Below are positions 8,444-13,712 of a stretch of DNA of 13,712 nt, one piece after another (position 1 is the first letter of the stretch; each line of letters opens with the position of its first letter). The position numbers and the translations under genes are program-made. Origin of the DNA: JBBIRM01 sp037441765 (lineage in GTDB: Bacteria > Desulfobacterota > BSN033 > UBA1163); the NCBI GenBank assembly GCA_037441765.1, contig JBBIRM010000068.1:1-13712 (forward strand), in the 5' to 3' direction. The notes under the pieces are model-generated. The model saw nothing but the letters and a program-made list of their open reading frames with translations. It was not told the origin of the DNA and did no database searches.

Positions 8444-10393
8444 ATGAGAAAGATGGGTGTTTTTATCTGTCATTGTGGAGTCAACATAGCCGGCACCATA
8501 GATGTAAAACGCGTAGCGGAGGAGATGGGAAAGGTTGAGGATGTTGTCCACAGCATAGACTATATCTATATGTGTTCGGAGCCGGGTCAACAACTCATTC
8601 GGGAGGCCATTCAAAAAAAGGGGTTAGAGGGAGTGGTTGTTGCCTGTTGTTCCCCAAGCATGCATGAGAATACCTTTCGAAAGGCAGTGAAATCTGAGGG
8701 GATGAACCCTTATCTCTGTGAGATAGCAAATATTAGGGAACAGTGCAGTTGGGTACATCAGAAGGAGAAAGAAGAGGCCACCCAAAAGGCCAAAGAGATT
8801 ATCCTGGCCACTCTGGAGAAGTTGAGAAAAAATGAGGAACTGGAAGCCATTGCGATGGGCATTAACCGGAGCGTTCTGGTGATAGGTGGGGGGATTGCAG
8901 GCATCACTGCATCTCTCGATCTTGCAGAGGGGGGATATGAGGTCATCCTTTTAGAGAGAGAACCGGCCTTAGGAGGTCACATGGCACAACTCTCCTGGAC
9001 CTTTCCTGACCTTCATCCTGCCTTCCCGAACCTGATTGCAAAGGCGCAAGAGGTGGAGAGGCATCCAAAGATAGACCTTTACTGTTACTCCGAACTGGAA
9101 GATGTGAAAGGATTCGTCGGGAATTTTGATTTAGTCATCAGAAGAAATGCCACTTTCATTGATTGGAAGAAATGCAATGGCTGCGGTCTCTGCATTGAAA
9201 GTTGTCCTGTTGAGTATGCCTCACCCTTCGAGAGGGGACTTGGGATGAGGAAGGCGATCGATTTCCTCTATCCTTATAGTGTTCCTCGAAAACCCGTGAT
9301 CCATCGAGATAAGTGTAGATATTTCCTTGATGGGAGTTGTCGAAACTGTGAAGAGATATGCCCTGAAAAGGCGGTCCTTTTTGAGCAGGGAGAAGAAAAG
9401 GTTCAGAAGAGAGTGGGTGCCATTGTGGTGGCCACAGGTTATGATCTTTTCCCAAAGGAGCAACTGGGAGAATATGGATATGGCGAAATCCCAGATGTGA
9501 TCGATGGGCTTACCTTTGAAAGAATGCTCTCTCCTGTGGGGCCTACAAGAGGGAAGGTCCTAAGGCCTTCAGATGGGAAGATCCCGAAAGAAATGGTTTT
9601 TATACAATGTGTGGCTTCGAGAGATCCAGACCGCTATATGCCTTATTGTTCGAGAATCTGTTGTATGTATACTGCAAAACAAGCGAGACTGTATAAGGAG
9701 CAGGTTCCAGATGGGCAACCCTATATTTTCTATATGGACATCCGTTCCGATTGCAAAGGCTATGAAGAATTTCTTCAAGAGACAATTGAAGAGAAGGGTC
9801 TTCTTTACCTTCGAGGCCGGGTCTCAAGGGTTTTCCAAGAGGATGGGAAGGTAAAAGTTCTGGGCGTGGATACTTTGACAGGAAGGATGGTGGAGGTATC
9901 AGCGGATATGGTGGTATTGGCCACTGCTGTAGTTTCGAGCAATGGGGTGAAAGAACTGGCCACAAAACTGCGGGCTACTGCCGATCGTCATGGGTTTTTA
10001 ACAGAAGCCCATATTAAACTCTATCCTGTAGAGAGTTCGACTAAAGGGATCTATCTTGCAGGTTGTGGACAAAGCCCTAAAGATATTTCAGATACAGTCT
10101 CTCAGGCTCTGGCAACTGCCAGCAAAATTCAGGCCTTGCTCTCTACGGATAAACTTCTTCAAGACCCCTTAATCGCATGGGTGGATGAGGGGATATGTAG
10201 TGGTTGTGGGATCTGTGTAGAGGTCTGTCCTTATGAAGCAAGGGAGATCGATCCCCACCGGAGGATTTCGGTGGTTCACAGCGCACTTTGTCAGGGATGT
10301 GGGGCTTGCGTTTCTGCTTGCCCAAACTTTGCTTGTGAGTTAAGAAATAGTTCGTCCACCCAGACCCTTAGGATGGTGGATATATTTATATAA
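8444..10393 (+). CDS. hdrA: HdrA-like FAD/iron-sulfur protein, full form (HdrA2)
   Basis: A 649-residue, full-length HdrA. In order: an N-terminal cluster domain, residues 4-105 (CHCG at 9-12, Cys44, Cys68/Cys69, REQC101); the FAD motif GGGIAG (148-153); ferredoxin clusters Cys244/247/250/254 and C291-X7-C299-XX-C302-XXX-C306-P; the core motif C389-X12-C402-X3-C406-C407; and a C-terminal two-cluster ferredoxin (Cys585/588/591/595 and Cys616/619/622/626). HdrA is the flavin subunit that splits or merges electron pairs among high- and low-potential partners. Oddly, the cysteine pair after the FAD segment (Cys60/63 in HdrA1) is replaced by Pro192 and Pro195. No Shine-Dalgarno is visible before the ATG at 8444; an ATG at 8453 is an alternative. 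It shares hdrA1's reading frame across a 78 bp gap. Confidence 0.93.
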   Translation: MRKMGVFICHCGVNIAGTIDVKRVAEEMGKVEDVVHSIDYIYMCSEPGQQLIREAIQKKGLEGVVVACCSPSMHENTFRKAVKSEGMNPYLCEIANIREQCSWVHQKEKEEATQKAKEIILATLEKLRKNEELEAIAMGINRSVLVIGGGIAGITASLDLAEGGYEVILLEREPALGGHMAQLSWTFPDLHPAFPNLIAKAQEVERHPKIDLYCYSELEDVKGFVGNFDLVIRRNATFIDWKKCNGCGLCIESCPVEYASPFERGLGMRKAIDFLYPYSVPRKPVIHRDKCRYFLDGSCRNCEEICPEKAVLFEQGEEKVQKRVGAIVVATGYDLFPKEQLGEYGYGEIPDVIDGLTFERMLSPVGPTRGKVLRPSDGKIPKEMVFIQCVASRDPDRYMPYCSRICCMYTAKQARLYKEQVPDGQPYIFYMDIRSDCKGYEEFLQETIEEKGLLYLRGRVSRVFQEDGKVKVLGVDTLTGRMVEVSADMVVLATAVVSSNGVKELATKLRATADRHGFLTEAHIKLYPVESSTKGIYLAGCGQSPKDISDTVSQALATASKIQALLSTDKLLQDPLIAWVDEGICSGCGICVEVCPYEAREIDPHRRISVVHSALCQGCGACVSACPNFACELRNSSSTQTLRMVDIFI

Positions 10394-10426
10394 AACACGG
10401 TTACGGTTTATGGAGATGATCTTAAT

Positions 10427-10433
10427 GGAGGGG
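10427..10433 (+). promoter_or_regulatory. Ribosome binding site fixing a TTG start for hdrC2
   Basis: GGAGGGG lies 6 bp before the TTG at 10440. The in-frame ATG codons at 10410, 10416 and 10425 have no comparable site; the last one overlaps this sequence. Using the TTG makes the first cluster cysteine residue 29, exactly as in the first hdrC. Confidence 0.75.
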
Positions 10434-10439
10434 ACAAAA

Positions 10440-10997
10440 TTGAAGAGCGAAATTAGATTGGAGAAGGTTGATTCTTCTTTTTTAGAGGAGGCGAAAAGAA
10501 GAAGCGGTGAAGATCTAAGCCTCTGCTACCAATGCCTCAAATGCACAGCAGGCTGCCCCACAGCCCCCTATATGGATATTCGACCCAATAATATCATTCG
10601 GATGATCCAGATGGGAATGAAGAGAGAGGTATTGGGAAGTCGTGCCATCTGGCTTTGTGTTTCCTGTGAAGCCTGTGGAACGAGATGTCCGAATGAGATT
10701 GACATCGGTGCCCTCATGGATACCTTAAGGGAGATGGCCATTGAGGAGGGGATACCAGCACAGGAGAGGAATATTCTACTTCTCCACGAGGCATTCGTTC
10801 AGAGCATCCGAAGGGGAGGAAGGGTTCATGAGGCGACGATGCTAATCGATTACAAACTTAGGAGCAAAGATTTTATGACCGATTTAATCCCGGGATTGAA
10901 ACTTTTTTTAAAAGGGAAAATTCCATTGTTCCCCAGTTTTATTAAGGGACGGGACGAACTTAAAAGAATATTTGAGAAATGTGAAAAAGTAAAATAA
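10440..10997 (+). CDS. hdrC: HdrC-like iron-sulfur subunit, second copy
   Basis: A 185-residue soluble HdrC-family protein, counted from a TTG start. Its cluster motifs C29xxC32xxC35xxxC39-P and C73xxC76xxC79xxxC83-P have the same numbering and spacing as hdrC1. The start choice rests on that match and on GGAGGGG at 10427-10433; a pipeline might instead choose the ATG at 10410 (195 residues) or 10425. The C-terminal region, with RGGRVHEA and a basic helical tail, is the longer, typical HdrC form that hdrC1 lacks. It lies 46 bp after hdrA2 and 89 bp before hdrB2, opening a second C-B-A set. Its role would be electron transfer from an HdrA to HdrB2. Confidence 0.92.
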   Translation: MKSEIRLEKVDSSFLEEAKRRSGEDLSLCYQCLKCTAGCPTAPYMDIRPNNIIRMIQMGMKREVLGSRAIWLCVSCEACGTRCPNEIDIGALMDTLREMAIEEGIPAQERNILLLHEAFVQSIRRGGRVHEATMLIDYKLRSKDFMTDLIPGLKLFLKGKIPLFPSFIKGRDELKRIFEKCEKVK

Positions 10998-11003
10998 TGA
11001 ACT

Positions 11004-11063
11004 GCACGAATGGTAATGAGTTTCACCAATAGGTTTTTTCGTCTCATTCGCTCTAATTCGTGC
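11004..11063 (+). repeat. Nested stem-loop between hdrC2 and hdrB2
   Basis: The outer arms GCACGAAT (11004-11011) and ATTCGTGC (11056-11063) are perfectly complementary over 8 bp. Inner arms AATGAG (11015-11020) and CTCATT (11043-11048) pair within them, and ACC-AATA-GGT could form a small apical hairpin near 11025-11034. The RNA structure would end about 13 nt before the hdrB2 ribosome site (11076-11080). A T-run lies inside the loop, not after the stem, so it does not look like an intrinsic terminator. A role in message stability or in tuning the C:B ratio is possible. Confidence 0.5.
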
Positions 11064-11086
11064 TGTTCGGAACTTGGAGGCCAACT

Positions 11087-11932
11087 ATGAGATTCTCTTA
11101 TTTTCCAGGATGCACTGATCACTCCACCTCCTATGAGTATGGACGTTCAACCCTATCTGTCCTTGAGGCATTGGGGGTGGAACTTGTTGAGATCGAGGAT
11201 TGGAACTGTTGTGGGGCAGCCGCTACCCACAGCATTAACCATCTTCTTTCCCTCTGTCTTCCTGCACGAAACATTTCAAAGGCACAATCTGCCCAGGCAG
11301 GCCCACTGGTCGTCCCCTGCGCAGGATGTTTCAATATGTTGAAGAGAACCGAGTATGTTTTTAAAAATGATGAGGCCAGGCGAAAGGAGATCGAGGAGAT
11401 CGTTGGATTCACCTACCAGCCATCCTTTGAGATTTTAGCCCTTATGGATGTCATCATCAACAGGATAGGATTGGAGAAAATTCGGGAGAGGGTGAAAAGA
11501 CCTTTAACCAACCTAAAAACCGCTTGCTATTATGGATGTGCCTTGGTTCGTCATCCTAAGATTACTCAATTCGATGACCCTGAAAACCCCCAATCGATGG
11601 ATCGTCTGATGAAGGCCATTGGAGCTGAGCCTGTGGAGTGGTCGTATAAGAATGATTGTTGCGGAGCAGACTTGGCACTGACCCATGGCGATGTTGTAAA
11701 GAGATTGGTAGGAAGGATTGTATCGATGTCTCAGGAGGCTGGGGCCCAATGTATTGTGACCTCCTGTGGCCTCTGCCAGGCCAATCTTGAGATGAGGCAG
11801 GATCTTGGCGTCCCCATCTTTTACTTTACGGAGTTGATGGGAGTGGCCTTTGAGGTGGATGGGAGAGATCGATGGTGGAGGAAACATATCATCTCTCCAA
11901 AGAGATTATTAGAATCGTTGGGGTTGAGTTAG
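11087..11932 (+). CDS. hdrB: HdrB-like subunit, second copy
   Basis: A 281-residue HdrB-family protein with both CCG domains complete. Domain 1 has Cys9, Cys41-Cys42 and Cys78xxCys81; domain 2 has Cys151, Cys191-Cys192 and Cys227xxCys230. It should therefore be able to bind two non-cubane [4Fe-4S] clusters like methanogen HdrB. The start is set by GGAGG (11076-11080), 6 bp before the ATG; an upstream in-frame TTG/GTG-type start would add about 9 unlikely residues. Cysteine spacing is nearly the same as in hdrB1, while the sequence between the motifs has diverged considerably. The two HdrB proteins are therefore older paralogues, probably with different partners or substrates. It lies 62 bp before hdrA3. 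Confidence 0.92.
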   Translation: MRFSYFPGCTDHSTSYEYGRSTLSVLEALGVELVEIEDWNCCGAAATHSINHLLSLCLPARNISKAQSAQAGPLVVPCAGCFNMLKRTEYVFKNDEARRKEIEEIVGFTYQPSFEILALMDVIINRIGLEKIRERVKRPLTNLKTACYYGCALVRHPKITQFDDPENPQSMDRLMKAIGAEPVEWSYKNDCCGADLALTHGDVVKRLVGRIVSMSQEAGAQCIVTSCGLCQANLEMRQDLGVPIFYFTELMGVAFEVDGRDRWWRKHIISPKRLLESLGLS

Positions 11933-11994
11933 GAGAAAAGAGTGACCAATCACCAGACAACGAAAATAAGGAATTTAAAGAAAAGAGGATGGAG

Positions 11995-13712
11995 ATGAAT
12001 GGAAGGAGAAGAGGTGACAGGTCATCCGTATTGGTAATGGGTGGAGGAATTTCTGGAATGCAATCTGCCCTTTTGCTTGCGGAGATGGGAATAAAGGTTT
12101 TCCTCTTGGAACAGGGGCCTGCCATTGGAGGGTATTTCCCTCTCTTGGATAAGACATTCCCTACAAACTCATGCGGGGTCTGTTTTATGAGTCCAACTCC
12201 CCCTGCCTTTTGCCCTATCTATGAATGCAATCTTCACGACAATATCGAACTTTTGCCCTACTCAGATGTATTGGATATCCGAAAGAATGGAGGGGCATTC
12301 GAAGTCTCAATTTTTCAAAAACCTCGATTTGTAGACCCCAAAAGGTGTACGCTTTGCGAGGAGTGCATCAAGGTTTGTCCAGTGGAGGTGGAAAGGGAGT
12401 TCGGCGGTGGACTTGAAAAACGTAAAGCGATCTATCTTCCCTTTCCTCAAGCGATTCCTCACAGTCTGGTCATTGATCCAAAGACCTGCATCCGATGTGG
12501 AGAATGTGTGAGGGCCTGTAGCCCTGGAGCCATTGATCTCGATAGGCAAGGAGAAGAAGAGAAATTGGAGGTTGGAGCCATTGTCCTCGGGTTTGGGTTT
12601 GAACCCTTCTTGGCCAAGAGAAAAGGAGAATATGGCTTTGGTCGATACACCAATGTTCTTACAAGCATTCAATTTGAAAGGATGCTTTCTTCCTCAAGCC
12701 CTACTCAGGGATTTCCCGTCCGAATCTCCGATGGAAGGGAGATGAAACGGATAGCCTTTATCCAGTGTGTAGGATCACGGGACCCCTCCTGTGGTCAAGA
12801 CCACTGTTCAACAATTTGCTGTATGTATGCTACAAAACAGGCGATGATTGCAAAGGATCGTTGCCCGGGCCTTGAGATAGACATCTTTTATATGGATATT
12901 CGGCCCATGGGTAAGGATTATGAGCGATATTATGAGAGGGCAAAAAGTGATTATGGAATAAGGTATATCAGAAGTGCAATTTCATCGATTAAAGAACTTC
13001 AACAGACAAAAAATCTTTTAATCACCTACCTCAAGGAGGACGGAAGTTTTGAAGAAAGGGAGTTTGACACCGTTATCCTTTCAGTAGGCTTCACACCTCC
13101 AGCCTCCATCAGGGAGTTAGCCGATAAAATCGGTCTTCAATTAAATCCCCAGGGGTTTTGTCAAACCGAAGAATTTAAACCTGCGAAGACTTCGGTAGAT
13201 GGGATTTTTGTTGGAGGGGCTTTCAGAAATCCGAGAGACATTCCAGAGACAGTGGTCGAAGGGTCAAGCGCTGCTGCAATGGCTGCATCCTACCTCTCCT
13301 CCGGTCGCGGACCTGCTGTTGTAAAAGAATACCCCACAGAGGGTGCTCTGGGAGAGGAGATTCCAAATATAGGAGTTTTCCTCTGCCATTGTGGAGAGGG
13401 GTTGAAAAAAAACCTCTCCTTTTTTGACCTCATTTTGGAGACAAAGTTGCTGAGAGAGGTGGTTCATGTGGAGGAAGTAGGCTTAGCCTGCCTCCCCGAA
13501 GATCTTAATCTGATCAAGAGAAGGATTGGAGAGCATGGTCTCAATCGAGTAGTGATAGCGGGCTGTTCCTTAAGAGAGATTCGAAAGTCCATGGAGGAGA
13601 TGGCAAAGGGAATGGGTTTTAATCCCTACCTGATTGAATATGCCAACCTGAGAGAGCAGTGTGTATTTGTGCATATGGACCAACCTAAGGAGGCCACTGA
13701 GAAGGCAATGTC
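11995..13712 (+). CDS. hdrA: HdrA-like multidomain protein, FAD core first, 3' end off window (HdrA3)
   Basis: An open frame without a stop runs to the window edge (572 complete codons). It starts with an HdrA core: GGGISG (16-21), Glu39, Cys60/Cys63 in SCGVC, Cys73 and Cys78, ferredoxin clusters Cys118/121/124/128 and Cys165/168/171/175, and C258-X12-C271-X3-C275-C276. From about residue 456 it continues into a domain like the HdrA N-terminus: GVFLCHCG (460-467), a cysteine in LACLPE, AGCS in place of the CC of HdrA2, and LREQC followed by VHMDQPKEATEKA. This permuted order implies that a second FAD core follows downstream; I recall such HdrA-HdrA fusions of about 1000 residues in Desulfobacterota. 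The ATG at 11995 is chosen for AAGAGG (11983-11988), 6 bp upstream; ATG 11989 is the alternative. Confidence 0.9.
   Translation, partial: MNGRRRGDRSSVLVMGGGISGMQSALLLAEMGIKVFLLEQGPAIGGYFPLLDKTFPTNSCGVCFMSPTPPAFCPIYECNLHDNIELLPYSDVLDIRKNGGAFEVSIFQKPRFVDPKRCTLCEECIKVCPVEVEREFGGGLEKRKAIYLPFPQAIPHSLVIDPKTCIRCGECVRACSPGAIDLDRQGEEEKLEVGAIVLGFGFEPFLAKRKGEYGFGRYTNVLTSIQFERMLSSSSPTQGFPVRISDGREMKRIAFIQCVGSRDPSCGQDHCSTICCMYATKQAMIAKDRCPGLEIDIFYMDIRPMGKDYERYYERAKSDYGIRYIRSAISSIKELQQTKNLLITYLKEDGSFEEREFDTVILSVGFTPPASIRELADKIGLQLNPQGFCQTEEFKPAKTSVDGIFVGGAFRNPRDIPETVVEGSSAAAMAASYLSSGRGPAVVKEYPTEGALGEEIPNIGVFLCHCGEGLKKNLSFFDLILETKLLREVVHVEEVGLACLPEDLNLIKRRIGEHGLNRVVIAGCSLREIRKSMEEMAKGMGFNPYLIEYANLREQCVFVHMDQPKEATEKAM

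Noticed and set aside
5624..11932. True sulfur-oxidation sHdr operon
   Set aside because: The gene order is similar, but the lipoate-binding protein and the short sHdrA are missing and the surrounding genes are of C4-dicarboxylate metabolism.
12225..12745. Short plus-strand frames inside hdrA3 as separate genes
   Set aside because: The frame from 11995 runs unbroken through all cluster motifs to the window end, so these are shadows.
5624..13712. Selenocysteine (in-frame TGA) in the Hdr proteins
   Set aside because: All expected cysteine positions are encoded by TGT or TGC, and no gene is interrupted by a TGA within its conserved motifs.

Overview
The window is a run of plus-strand genes with no RNA genes, CRISPR arrays or insertion sequences that I can see. 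It looks like an AT-leaning anaerobic bacterium of the Desulfobacterota (old Deltaproteobacteria), syntrophic or sulfate-reducing in style. The grounds are an acyl-CoA synthetase of the type common there, an oxygen-sensitive class I two-subunit fumarase, a MenA-like prenyltransferase, and a large set of heterodisulfide-reductase (Hdr)-like flavin/iron-sulfur proteins. This assignment comes from protein style and gene content, not from a phylogeny.

Layout. (1) 1-655: the 3' end of an acyl-CoA synthetase cut by the window edge. (2) 656-1127: the only long gene-free stretch. It holds a degenerate palindromic REP/MITE-like repeat (764-873) and a regulatory region with two LacI-type operators about 99 bp apart, each overlapping the -10 of a possible promoter. 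(3) 1128-4623: a LacI-family regulator whose stop overlaps the start of NAD-malate dehydrogenase, then fumarase alpha and beta subunits. (4) 4691-5608: a UbiA/MenA-like membrane prenyltransferase. (5) 5624-13712: seven Hdr-like genes in the order C-B-A-A-C-B-A, the last running off the window.

How it may work together (inference). Fumarase and malate dehydrogenase interconvert fumarate, malate and oxaloacetate, as in the methylmalonyl-CoA or TCA routes of syntrophs. The prenyltransferase points to menaquinone. The Hdr proteins would form a soluble electron-bifurcating or confurcating complex that moves electrons among NADH, ferredoxin and a thiol/disulfide or other partner. No hydrogenase (Mvh), FlxABCD, ETF, membrane HdrE/D, Qmo, dsr or lipoate-binding protein gene lies in the window, so donor and acceptor are unknown.

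Most notable. The Hdr block reads as two C-B-(A-A) units. In unit 1 the two HdrA modules are separate genes (hdrA1, hdrA2) in the same reading frame, separated by 78 bp with two TAA codons. In unit 2 the same module order (FAD core first, then the CHCG N-terminal domain) is fused in one protein (hdrA3). HdrA2 has also replaced a cysteine pair kept by HdrA1 and HdrA3 with two prolines.
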